From an uncultured Flavobacteriales bacterium (GTDB taxonomy: Bacteria; Bacteroidota; Bacteroidia; Flavobacteriales_G; Salibacteraceae): 64,000 nt of DNA. Positions within the stretch are counted from its first letter, which is position 1. Each line of letters starts with the position of its first letter. Location of the stretch: positions 62,001-126,000 of the forward strand of contig CAKZKD010000028.1 in NCBI GenBank assembly GCA_937121175.1, given 5' to 3'. A program made the translations under genes and the position numbers. The notes beneath the pieces are model-generated. The model made no database searches, was not told the DNA's origin, and worked only from the letters and a program-made list of their open reading frames with translations. Shown here one piece after another: positions 44,001 through 51,694 of the stretch.

Positions 44001-45907
44001 ACTAGCCCGGCTGGGTTTGGAAACGCATATAAGGAATCAAATTTTAGCCCCCCATCAACTGATTTATAAACCACATTATTTAAAGCCACATAGATGTGAT
44101 TTGCATAGCGCGGATCAAAATAAAAACCACTTCTTTCTGCCCCATTAAAATGCTCATTCGGACGAATTGGAAACGGTTTTCCTATCTCAACTTGTCCACC
44201 AAATAACCTCGGAATTGTATGAACTTGAGAATTTTTACTACTGGAATGAGTTCGAAAAATCATTTTTCGGCTTTCAATTGGATGAACATATCCAGTTGCC
44301 TCTTCTACACCTCCTATGTTATATGCTTTACCTAATCCATACCCCTCGTACCATCCACTAGTTCCATCGTGGTATTTACCACCAGTATAGCTATCGTTAT
44401 TCCAACCGGAATTAAAGCCCCAAAAGGCGGCCGCTTGAATGCCATTATTTAATGCCACATGAGTATTAAGCGCATTATTAGAGTAGTTGACCCCTCCGTC
44501 CGTTGCTACCCATATATCATTTCCATGAATCTCAATGTCTTGTACATCAGCATGAAAATCCGTTAACCGCGTGGAATTAGCCGCACCAATAGACTTAAAG
44601 GTTTTTCCACCGTCCAATGATTCTGAAAGGCGTACTGTACCTACCCAAATTTTGTTTGAATCAAAAGGAGAGGCCTCTAGGTCAAAGTTGAAAAAACCTT
44701 GTTGTACGCCATTAGAATAAGCTGCCACGTTCCAATCAAGTGTATCATTAATAGAAGAATAAGGCGAGCCATCTTGCCCAGAAGGATTAGTCCAATTCAA
44801 GCCTTCGTCTGAACTCTTGTAAATTCCAATCCAACCCGAATCATTTGATTTTGAAGCACCAATTAAACATACATACACAATATCAGGTGCTGAAGGAGTT
44901 ACTGCTATTTTACCACCGCTTTCTATTGCTTGAGAAAGTAATGCTGGATTATACCAACCACTGGTAACCAAGTTCCATGAGGTTCCCGAATTTGTACTTC
45001 GATAAAACTCTGTTTTTTTCGCTGTTGCATTGGATTTTAATAGGTAAACTATTGAAGAATTGGTAGGATGAAAGTCAATATCCCAGCATTTTTGAGTATA
45101 AACCTGAGCCCAGGTTGAACCCCCGTTTGTAGACTTAAAAAGACCCGTTGTACTTGTATGAAAAATCAAATTGGTGTCATTTGGCGAGTATTGAAATTCA
45201 TTACCCGACCCTCCTGTTGTATGTCTTACAGTCCAGGTGACGCCTCCATTGTTCGATTGATATATTCTTTGATTTGAAGCAACCAGAAATCGGTCGGAAT
45301 TTGTTGGGTGAATTTTCACAGCAGAGTTCCCCCCAGAAAACACTTCCCCTTTGGAAATTAGAGTCCAATTGGCCCCTTTGTTTATTGTTTTGTACACTCC
45401 ACCAGCTTCTGTACCGCAAATGAGAACGCTAGGATCAGATGAAGACTGATCTATAGAGTATATATTTTTATGCCATGAAATAGCTTTTGTTGTATTTGCT
45501 TTAAAAGTTTCGAATGGTCCCATAGGCACCCAGCCCTGGCCCGAACCAGGAATACTGGATTGCTGTTGATTTGCATAATTTACTTTGAGTCGTTTATACA
45601 TTTGATCTTGTTGGGCAGCTGTAGGTTGTTGAATAAATCCTTTTTCATTAAGCAACGGTTCTACCTGCCTTATCCAATGTTTATGGTTTTGTGTATGCAG
45701 GTTTTTTACAAACTTATTTTTTTCATAAAATGCCCGATAAAAGTCTTCAACTTTTGCAACATTTGGATTGCTTGAATACATGAGTTTTGCCCATTCAGGG
45801 GTAGATTGGTCGATGATAGGAATTGACTTAAAAAAGTCATCTGAATTTTGGGCACTTAATGTGAATATGAAAAAAGAAGATAGAAAAAAAATAAAAAAAT
45901 ACTTCAT
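41030..45907 (-). CDS. Very large T9SS-secreted multidomain propeller/LamG protein
   Basis: A 1625-residue protein. Signal peptide 1-19 (FTLSAQ); BNR/sortilin-like propeller blades (about 150-800, with repeated 'GG.TW' and 'S.DGG'); PKD-like domain (about 810-905); LamG/concanavalin-like domain (about 915-1070, 'SFTMSAWIMPR' and 'GLIDEVCLWDRALSQEE'); linker; three ~46-residue repeats with CxxF/YxW...GCDS (about 1316-1466); a module 'YQWLDC..D' (about 1480-1540) and a type A sorting domain (about 1540-1625, 'VLFPNPTDGYVTL' to 'FSVIKN'). It is exported by T9SS to the cell surface and is probably an adhesin or polymer-binding protein. No catalytic residues identified. Confidence 0.9.
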   Translation of the reverse strand: MKYFFIFFLSSFFIFTLSAQNSDDFFKSIPIIDQSTPEWAKLMYSSNPNVAKVEDFYRAFYEKNKFVKNLHTQNHKHWIRQVEPLLNEKGFIQQPTAAQQDQMYKRLKVNYANQQQSSIPGSGQGWVPMGPFETFKANTTKAISWHKNIYSIDQSSSDPSVLICGTEAGGVYKTINKGANWTLISKGEVFSGGNSAVKIHPTNSDRFLVASNQRIYQSNNGGVTWTVRHTTGGSGNEFQYSPNDTNLIFHTSTTGLFKSTNGGSTWAQVYTQKCWDIDFHPTNSSIVYLLKSNATAKKTEFYRSTNSGTSWNLVTSGWYNPALLSQAIESGGKIAVTPSAPDIVYVCLIGASKSNDSGWIGIYKSSDEGLNWTNPSGQDGSPYSSINDTLDWNVAAYSNGVQQGFFNFDLEASPFDSNKIWVGTVRLSESLDGGKTFKSIGAANSTRLTDFHADVQDIEIHGNDIWVATDGGVNYSNNALNTHVALNNGIQAAAFWGFNSGWNNDSYTGGKYHDGTSGWYEGYGLGKAYNIGGVEEATGYVHPIESRKMIFRTHSSSKNSQVHTIPRLFGGQVEIGKPFPIRPNEHFNGAERSGFYFDPRYANHIYVALNNVVYKSVDGGLKFDSLYAFPNPAGLVYEMEISRSNPNVIYAVYNANGGYLDPCELWKSSNAGKTWTKSATPSGNNRRIRLSIQPDNADKVWICIPRGTTGSKVFYSGNGGTSWVNKTTSVIATESVSDIYYQSGNNDMVYLTTRNGVFHWNKSTNNWINYSFGLPLVAKTLQINPFYKEGELRLASKGRGIWARKMKDTSFAPVAQPITYADSLYCSRDTAFFDCYSILKHQGASWKWSFSPLPDYISDSNVRNPKVIFGKSGSYDVTLEITDGNNKKSNKTINNMVTVLNLCEPDTVPGYALDCNTNSSYASIPDLNANQVDSFTMSAWIMPRSLQKNLSAILMNDNDAAGLNFYHSSRQPNLQLGYHWKGGQWSWSSGLSVDSMEWSHVAIVATPTGITIYVNGVASRHNRTLSKVDISSLKVGSYKGWSSRNFNGLIDEVCLWDRALSQEEIRETRHLTRTGNQSNTNGLIAYYQFNEMGNSQITDKVSINHASLSGSAKKVISTAPVGGGSSDRIIISSSNNYVLPNTGTEIRFGATTPGKEVVVTRIDIAPDSLPNSNPHSNAYWILNNYGIRNFSSLTSLKLKPHFGIPFKNPNNSRLFIRGENEHLNNWSNSCRPDNYNGGKFNFSTTCAIQNAQQFFIQSLDTNAIVGQYLRNTVNLIACKKDSIFLNGSYQFASGIFIDTITVSKTVDSIISTSLTILKDTQVTDLRSSCDSLVWLDGNTYFSSNNSATYTTLNAEGCDSVITLNLSIRTDEWTDTVKSCTPFKWINGVTYSSSNDTAKAFFTNQLGCDSIVHLDLSINTNHFVDSITACSSYTWINNQTYFLSGDTSTVILTNSKGCDSTVTLALKINNVDKSVTQNGINLISNQLMANYQWLDCDDDYSVILGSTNKSFTAIKNGRYAVKVDSMNCIDTSDCFEIKGLGIGLNSINNGMVLFPNPTDGYVTLRLEEPRSRIKIIQLDASGRLVSTETFEQTDEVNFKVVGATGNYVIEVITGEKDNTRFSVIKN

Positions 45908-46267
45908 GTTACGTCTAGCTTTTAGGATTACACAAAACTAGGGTAATTGGCCGCAACCGTAGAAAGGTATTGGCAGATTAAAGGTGGAGTCGCCTAAAAT
46001 AGAACGACATTCATCGAATGTCTTTTGAGAATTACTTTGCTTAGCCAAAGTTTCTGTCTATAAGGTTATTTTTAATTATATGTGACAATTTTTTGTTGCC
46101 ACGTTTGAAGAATGAAATTCAAATTTGCATTTTTGGTACTTCATTTTGATGAAGAAATTTGACTGTAGGTACTCCCTTGATTTGTCAAAATATTTAATGA
46201 AATCAATGTTCAACATTAAAACTATCGATTATTGTCTAATATATTTTAAAAGACTTGAAATTTTAAT
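45908..46267. other. Intergenic region between the large secreted protein and the LuxR gene
   Basis: A 360-base AT-rich gap. TAGTTTTG on the minus strand (45933-45940) is a candidate -7 box for the secreted protein. A perfect hairpin GACATTC ATC GAATGTC (46006-46022) is followed by CTTTT on the plus strand. A second inverted repeat CTTCAT / ATGAAG lies at about 46139-46155. No gene is evident. Confidence 0.4.
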
Positions 46268-46711
46268 TTGTTGTCTATATTAAGTTTTTTTGATTTGAAA
46301 AAAGAACTCTTGTTATTTTCTATATCCTTGGCAATCGTAGCCGTTGGATTGCAATTTTTAGAATATTCGTACCTAACTCAGGCAATAGGTAATGAAATTT
46401 ACATTACCACTCTAGGGCTTACTTTTTTGTTTATTGGATTTTGGATGGCGACAAAATATTTCGTTGGCGGAAAAATATCTCCAGAAGAGACTATTAATTT
46501 TGATTTATCCACAACAGTAAATTTAAGTGAACGAGAGGCGGAAGTACTGCTGGGAATTTATAAAGGACTAACCAATCAAGAAATAGCTAATGAATTGTTT
46601 ATTTCAGAAAGTACAGTAAAGACTCATGTTGGGAATTTGTATTCCAAACTTAGTGTAAAACGTCGCACCCAAGCCATACAGAAAGCGCGAAGCTTGAAGC
46701 TGCTTAAATAA
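46268..46711 (+). CDS. Membrane-anchored LuxR-type transcriptional regulator
   Basis: A 147-residue protein with two membrane helices (about 13-31 and 44-62) and a C-terminal LuxR/GerE helix-turn-helix (about 86-145, 'LSEREAEVLLGIYKGLTNQEIANELFISESTVKTHVGNLYSKL'). There is no receiver domain. Such membrane-tethered HTH proteins occur beside DUF4199 genes in Flavobacteriia, and this one sits directly upstream of a DUF4199 gene. The start is uncertain: TTG at 46268 or 46271, since no ATG precedes the helices. Confidence 0.8.
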   Translation: MLSILSFFDLKKELLLFSISLAIVAVGLQFLEYSYLTQAIGNEIYITTLGLTFLFIGFWMATKYFVGGKISPEETINFDLSTTVNLSEREAEVLLGIYKGLTNQEIANELFISESTVKTHVGNLYSKLSVKRRTQAIQKARSLKLLK

Positions 46712-46817
46712 TTATCAATCTAAAGTAGTAGGCTAAAAAAACCAATTTGGTACTTTAGTATGAACTATAAAACAGCAAATTACGATTCATTTGCCATAAA
46801 TAATAAAAACTTAATTC

Positions 46818-47330
46818 ATGAAAAATACAGTACTTAAATACGGTCTCATTGCAGGCGGCATATTGGCCGGCGTAATGCTTATTTCTTTTTCTTTAATTCC
46901 TTTAGAAACGCAGCTTCAAGTTGGCCAATATTTCGGTTACGGAAGTATGTTGGTTGCTTTTTCGAGCATATTTTTTGCCGTTCGCTCCTACCGAGAAAAA
47001 GACCTTGGCGGTTCCATTTCATTTGGAAAAGCATTCGTAGTCGGATTATTCATTTCTCTTATTGCCTCTACCCTTTATGTAATTACATGGATGGTTATGT
47101 CCGAATTTATGGCACCAGATTTTATGGAGCAGTATATGAATGCTGCAATTCAAAACATGCAGGATGCTGGAAATTCGACCACAGAAATTGAAGCCTATAA
47201 AACCGAAATGAACACGTGGGTTGAATACTACAAAAATCCATTGATTAAAGCTGCGTTAACCTATATGGAAGTATTACCAGTAGGTCTTCTAGTTTCTCTA
47301 ATTTGCGGGTTAATCTTAAAAAAGAAGTAG
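46818..47330 (+). CDS. DUF4199 membrane protein
   Basis: A 170-residue inner membrane protein with four helices (about 8-27, 38-56, 72-97, 142-165) and the DUF4199 pattern 'SFGKAFVVGLFISLIASTLYVITWMVMSEF'. The hydrophilic segment between helices 3 and 4 is Met/Glu-rich. Function unknown; probably under control of the LuxR-type protein upstream. The next gene starts 1 base after its stop. Confidence 0.85.
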   Translation: MKNTVLKYGLIAGGILAGVMLISFSLIPLETQLQVGQYFGYGSMLVAFSSIFFAVRSYREKDLGGSISFGKAFVVGLFISLIASTLYVITWMVMSEFMAPDFMEQYMNAAIQNMQDAGNSTTEIEAYKTEMNTWVEYYKNPLIKAALTYMEVLPVGLLVSLICGLILKKK

Positions 47331-47331
47331 T

Positions 47332-48024
47332 ATGGAGTGGACATTAATAAGCCCGGCAAGTTCATCGATAGATGAATCAGCTGAATTCTACAAAAAACTA
47401 AGGTTCCAAGAACTTGCTACAGATTCCAAGCTCAGTCTTTTGGCGGAACAAAACATGCGAATCGAGCTAAACACAAACCAATTTTTACGTCTAGGACTGA
47501 AACTCTACTCAGAAGATTGGGAGCCAACGCTAAAAGCTCTGGAAGACGTTGTTCCTATCCTGGAATTGGACGATGATTTTGCATTTCGTGAGCCAAATGG
47601 ACTATGGATATATCTCGGCACAAATCCACAAGAAAATGCGTTCGAAACTTCTGCGAATGAATCGATTCTCGGAAACTTTATGGGAATTAGCCTAGAAGTC
47701 ATCGATTTTGAATCGACGTATAAAATTTTTAAAGTCATTGGATACGAGGTTGTAATGGGAAAAATGGATAGCGGGTTTGTTGTTTTAGGACACGAACACT
47801 TGCCGGGAATTAGTTTCATGAAACCTCTTACCTGCCCTCATAAATTCATTAACCCGTCACTCACATTTTTTAATGGCAAAAAGAACAAAGACCTCATCAA
47901 AAAGGTGATTGAAACCGGAATCGAACCCTTTGAAATTCCTGATGCATTTGGCCAGCCAAAAGAGATTGAGAATATTATTCTACGAGATCAAGGTGGTTGG
48001 GGAATTTTTATGTTTAACGATTAA
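47332..48024 (+). CDS. Two-module VOC-like protein
   Basis: A 230-residue protein whose first ~100 residues ('WTLISPASSSIDESAEFYKKLRFQELATDSKLSLLAEQNMRIEL') and next ~110 ('GISLEVIDFESTYKIFKVIGYEV...HEHLPGISFMKP') each show a degenerate VOC half pattern. Metal ligands are not clear. It is translationally close to DUF4199 (1 base) and precedes a DUF1801 gene by 9 bases. Confidence 0.7.
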   Translation: MEWTLISPASSSIDESAEFYKKLRFQELATDSKLSLLAEQNMRIELNTNQFLRLGLKLYSEDWEPTLKALEDVVPILELDDDFAFREPNGLWIYLGTNPQENAFETSANESILGNFMGISLEVIDFESTYKIFKVIGYEVVMGKMDSGFVVLGHEHLPGISFMKPLTCPHKFINPSLTFFNGKKNKDLIKKVIETGIEPFEIPDAFGQPKEIENIILRDQGGWGIFMFND

Positions 48025-48033
48025 ATAGTAAAA

Positions 48034-48414
48034 ATGGAAGAACAGCAAAAACAAGAAATATTCGTCTGGTTGAAAGAAATACTAGAACCATTTTGCGTGG
48101 ACCAAGACATAAGAACAAACAACGAAAAAGCCTACAATGTCTATGGAACGACCAAAGCGGACTTTAATGGAAAAACCATAGATGGGCAGTACTTTGCATC
48201 CGTAATGAAAATGAAAAATTATGTTGGGTTTTATTTCTTTCCTATTTACACCCACAAAGATGAATTCACAAAAGAAGACTATCCAGTGCTGCTAAAGTGT
48301 CTAAAAGGTAAGTCGTGTTTTCACATCAAAAAAATAGATACTGAACTGTCGAAGGAAATTTCCCAGATTCTGAAATCCGGAGCCAATTTGTATACCTCGC
48401 TCGGATGGAGGTAA
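48034..48414 (+). CDS. DUF1801 domain protein
   Basis: A 126-residue soluble protein of the DUF1801/YdhG fold ('YFASVMKMKNYVGFYFFPIYTHKDEF' in the core, 'CLKGKSCFHIKK' near the end). It is the last gene of the LuxR-DUF4199-VOC-DUF1801 set. A paralogue is at 33947, also next to a VOC gene. Ends 5 bases from the convergent TonB receptor stop. Confidence 0.8.
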   Translation: MEEQQKQEIFVWLKEILEPFCVDQDIRTNNEKAYNVYGTTKADFNGKTIDGQYFASVMKMKNYVGFYFFPIYTHKDEFTKEDYPVLLKCLKGKSCFHIKKIDTELSKEISQILKSGANLYTSLGWR

Positions 48415-48419
48415 GTTCA

Positions 48420-50852
48420 TTAAAAATCAATTATAACCCCTAAGGTTGGAAGCACAGTTCCAGCAGTGCTCGGAATTTCCTCTAAGTCATAAACCTGTTC
48501 TTCGTACGGTGCGTCTGGATTAAGAATAATACGATTACCATTATCGTCTTCGAACGGAAACAAAATAGGCTGTGACTGCGCTTGAAAGTTGTATAAGTTT
48601 TGAATGTCGAAATACAAGTTCAATGACCACTTCTTAAAGTTCCAAATTTTATCTACTCGAACATCCAACTGGTGGAATTCACCAAGATTTTGAGAATTTA
48701 CATTGTCGTAATCCAATACCCCAACCGGGTTAACATCATAAACCGACCTCAGCGCTGAAACGCCAGTAAGGAAAGGTGTTGCGGGCCTGCCGCTTACAAA
48801 TCGCCACCTGGCGCCTACTTCCCAATTCTTTTTGAATTTTTTTCCAGCAGTAAGCGAAATCAAATGTTCTGAATCCCATGCGGATGGGGCAAAGTCCCCG
48901 TCTGCGTTTGTAAATTCACTGCGTACCCACGTGTAACTCAAAATACCATAAAATCCTTTGTATAATTTCTGCTGAGTCATAAACTCCATTCCATAGGCTC
49001 TTCCTTCAGAGGTAGAAGTAGCAGGTTCATTTCCGATTACACCAAAATCTGCCCCTAAATTTGCTAAACTTATTCCTTTAGAAGTTAGCATTGGGTAGTC
49101 TTGGTAGTACTTGTAAAATCCTTCAACCGTAATTTTAGAGGACTCTTTTGGCCGGTATTCAAATCCTCCATTCAAGTGATTTGCCTTTATGTACTTCAAT
49201 CCGTTGTCTCTATTTACAAATTCACCGTTTTGCTGAAAACCCATAACCGTGTACGGTGGTAATTGAGTGAAACGTCCAGCAGCCATATTAATAGACCACT
49301 TCTCTGCTAGTGCATAAGAAGCACTTGCTCTTGGAGCCAGTTGATTAATTGGATTGGCCATATCATCGTTAAAGTCATTTCCATCAGTTCTAATTCCGAA
49401 ACTCACATTCAAACGGCTCTCCAACAAACGCTTACTTACCTGAACAAACGCTCCGTATTTATTCAGATTAAAGGCAGAATTAAAGTTGAACGTATCTAGA
49501 CGTGCTGGTGCAATTGGGGTAGCTGGAAAAAACACTCTGTTGAATGTTGTGTTATTGTACTTGGCAAATTCATAATTGATACCCGCCACAATTTTCCAAT
49601 CATTTATCCTGGTAGTATTTTCAAATCGAAATTTGTTTTCAATTTCTTGAGATTTGTATCGAAGAGTTAGGTTATTCTCTGTTGAGGCGTCATTATTTAT
49701 GTACTTCTCAGCTTCGTTGTTCAACATACTTCTACTCACCACATAGGTCTGAAAGCTGTTGTCTTCAAAATGCTTATAAACCGCACCAATCGTATAATTC
49801 CATTGGTCAGAACTTGGTAGATTGTTCAAAATATACCGTTGCTCACGCGTTTCGTTTGCATCCAGATTCAAGACGTTTTTGTCTAACGCTCCAATACTAA
49901 TTAAACTGATTTCGTTATTCTTATTGATTTTGTGTTTCACCTTGGTTTGATAATCCCAATAGGTGGGTAAAAACGGTAAGCCCAAGGCCGAAAACAAAAA
50001 CTGTAAATAAGATTGTCTTGCTGAAAAAACGAAAGTCGTCTTTTTGCTTTTTCCGAGCGGTCCGTCCAAGGTTAAACCAAGGTCAGAAGCTCCAATAGTC
50101 ACTTTACCTTTGAGTTTCTCGTTGTTTCCATCCAGTTGCTTGAAGGTCAGCAGTGAACTCAACATATTTCCTCTACTAGCGGGAAAAGCTCCAGCTTGAA
50201 AATCAACCTCGCGAATCAAATTCACGTTTATAATTCCAACTGGTCCACCAGAAGCGCCCTGAGTCTGAAAGTGATTTATAGTAGGAACTTCAACTTCATC
50301 CAGAAAAAAACGATTTTCGTTTGGTGCTCCACCTCTAATGATAATATCGTTTCTAAAAGCCGGAGTGGAAGTTACGCCAGGAAAAGATTGAACAACCTTA
50401 GAAATATCTCGATTTGCGCCTGCCGCTCTTTCAATTTCTGCTACGCTAATGGTTTGCATCGAAAGCGGACTTTCCATTGTTTTATTGAATGAAGAAGCCT
50501 CTACAACCACCTCTTTCATTTGAGTAGAAGATTGTTCCATTTTTACGTTATAGCTCGTTTGACGACCAGAAATCACGTTGATTTCTCCTGTTACTTTGGG
50601 CTGGTATCCTATTACGGAAATTTGCAATTGAACAAAGCCTGGCTCAATGCCTTCAATTAAAAAATTGCCATCAAAATCTGTTGAAGTTCCTTTGGTGGTA
50701 CCTTTGATAATAATGTTGGCAAACGGCACGGGTTGATTGCTAATTTCATCCAACAATACCCCTTTGATACTTCCTTTACCATCTTGCGCAATGGCGAAGC
50801 CCGATATCAGAATTGTAAATACTGTGAGTAGAGTAACTTTTAGTGTTTTCAC
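48420..50852 (-). CDS. TonB-dependent receptor (carboxypeptidase-regulatory N-terminus)
   Basis: An outer membrane receptor of about 810 residues when started at GTG 50852 (signal peptide TILISGFAIAQD follows directly). An upstream in-frame ATG at 50915 gives an unlikely hydrophobic extension. Domains: CarboxypepD_reg-like (about 28-115), plug with 'NDIIIRGGAPNENRFFLDEVEVPTINHFQTQG' (about 150-240), then the barrel ending PTLGVIIDF. The family that includes this plug lacks obvious siderophore-specific marks; the substrate cannot be predicted. No SusD partner is adjacent. Confidence 0.9.
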   Translation of the reverse strand: MKTLKVTLLTVFTILISGFAIAQDGKGSIKGVLLDEISNQPVPFANIIIKGTTKGTSTDFDGNFLIEGIEPGFVQLQISVIGYQPKVTGEINVISGRQTSYNVKMEQSSTQMKEVVVEASSFNKTMESPLSMQTISVAEIERAAGANRDISKVVQSFPGVTSTPAFRNDIIIRGGAPNENRFFLDEVEVPTINHFQTQGASGGPVGIINVNLIREVDFQAGAFPASRGNMLSSLLTFKQLDGNNEKLKGKVTIGASDLGLTLDGPLGKSKKTTFVFSARQSYLQFLFSALGLPFLPTYWDYQTKVKHKINKNNEISLISIGALDKNVLNLDANETREQRYILNNLPSSDQWNYTIGAVYKHFEDNSFQTYVVSRSMLNNEAEKYINNDASTENNLTLRYKSQEIENKFRFENTTRINDWKIVAGINYEFAKYNNTTFNRVFFPATPIAPARLDTFNFNSAFNLNKYGAFVQVSKRLLESRLNVSFGIRTDGNDFNDDMANPINQLAPRASASYALAEKWSINMAAGRFTQLPPYTVMGFQQNGEFVNRDNGLKYIKANHLNGGFEYRPKESSKITVEGFYKYYQDYPMLTSKGISLANLGADFGVIGNEPATSTSEGRAYGMEFMTQQKLYKGFYGILSYTWVRSEFTNADGDFAPSAWDSEHLISLTAGKKFKKNWEVGARWRFVSGRPATPFLTGVSALRSVYDVNPVGVLDYDNVNSQNLGEFHQLDVRVDKIWNFKKWSLNLYFDIQNLYNFQAQSQPILFPFEDDNGNRIILNPDAPYEEQVYDLEEIPSTAGTVLPTLGVIIDF

Positions 50853-50947
50853 TTGTTTAAGTTTTAGTACAGAGTCAGAACAAAGGACATTTAAAAAGGT
50901 TAACAATAAAAGCAATTTTAATAGATTTTAAAACAAGCTGTAAAAGT

Positions 50948-50955
50948 TAAATTTG
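50948..50955 (+). promoter_or_regulatory. -7 box of the peroxiredoxin gene
   Basis: TAAATTTG matches TAnnTTTG, 36 bases before the ATG. No TTG at -33, which might indicate an activator-dependent promoter. Confidence 0.5.
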
Positions 50956-50991
50956 CAAATTCAATTTTAGAAACAATAAAAATTAAATAAT

Positions 50992-51624
50992 ATGTCAGTA
51001 TTAGTTGGACAAAAAGCACCTTCATTTTCTGAGTCAACAGTGGTTAACGGTGGCGAAGTAGTTGATGGTTTTTCATTAGATCAATTTGTAGGTAAAAGTC
51101 ACGTTTTATTCTTCTTTTACCCAAAAGATTTCACATTTGTTTGCCCTACAGAATTGCACGCATTCCAAGCAAAATTGGATGAGTTCAAGAAAAGAGGCGT
51201 TGAAGTAGTAGGCTGCTCCACAGACACTCCAGAATCGCATTGGGGATGGTTACAAATGGAAAAAGGCCACGGTGGTATTAAAGGTGTTACTTACCCAATA
51301 GTTGCCGATACGTCTAAATGTATTTCTGCAAATTATGGTGTTTTAGCTGGTGATTATGACGTTGATGAAGACGGAATGTTAGAAGCTACTGGCCCTATGA
51401 TTGCCTACAGAGGATTATTCCTAATCGATAAAGAAGGAATTGTACAACATCAAGTGGTAAATAACTTCCCATTAGGTAGAAGTGTAAATGAAGCCTTAAG
51501 AATGGTTGACGCTTTATTACATTTTGAAGAAAATGGTGAAGTTTGTCCCGCAGATTGGGCAAAAGGTGACGATGCAATGAAAGATACACACGACGGAGTT
51601 GCTGATTATTTAGCTGCTCACTAA
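50992..51624 (+). CDS. Typical 2-Cys peroxiredoxin (AhpC/Prx)
   Basis: A 210-residue peroxiredoxin. The peroxidatic Cys is in 'YPKDFTFVCPTELHAFQ' (about residue 50) with the conserved Thr and Pro, and the resolving Cys is in 'ENGEVCPADWAKGD' near residue 184. It reduces H2O2 and organic peroxides in the cytoplasm using thioredoxin. Single gene with its own promoter box and strong terminator. The stretch is complete. Confidence 0.96.
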   Translation: MSVLVGQKAPSFSESTVVNGGEVVDGFSLDQFVGKSHVLFFFYPKDFTFVCPTELHAFQAKLDEFKKRGVEVVGCSTDTPESHWGWLQMEKGHGGIKGVTYPIVADTSKCISANYGVLAGDYDVDEDGMLEATGPMIAYRGLFLIDKEGIVQHQVVNNFPLGRSVNEALRMVDALLHFEENGEVCPADWAKGDDAMKDTHDGVADYLAAH

Positions 51625-51648
51625 TAGATTTTTTTCTATAAAGTTTAA

Positions 51649-51673
51649 GAAAGCGGCTTTTGGCCGCTTTTTT
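51649..51673 (+). terminator. Terminator of the peroxiredoxin gene
   Basis: AAGCGGC / GCCGCTT stem (51651-51657 and 51663-51669) with a 5-base loop followed by TTTTTT on the plus strand. Confidence 0.88.
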
Positions 51674-51682
51674 GCTTTTAGG

Positions 51683-51690
51683 TATTATTG
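51683..51690 (+). promoter_or_regulatory. Possible -7 box of the plug gene, placed for a leaderless mRNA
   Basis: TATTATTG matches TAnnTTTG at all but one position and ends four bases before the ATG at 51695. A TTG 20 bases upstream (51660-51662) lies inside the terminator loop of the preceding gene. Confidence 0.4.
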
Positions 51691-51694
51691 AAAA

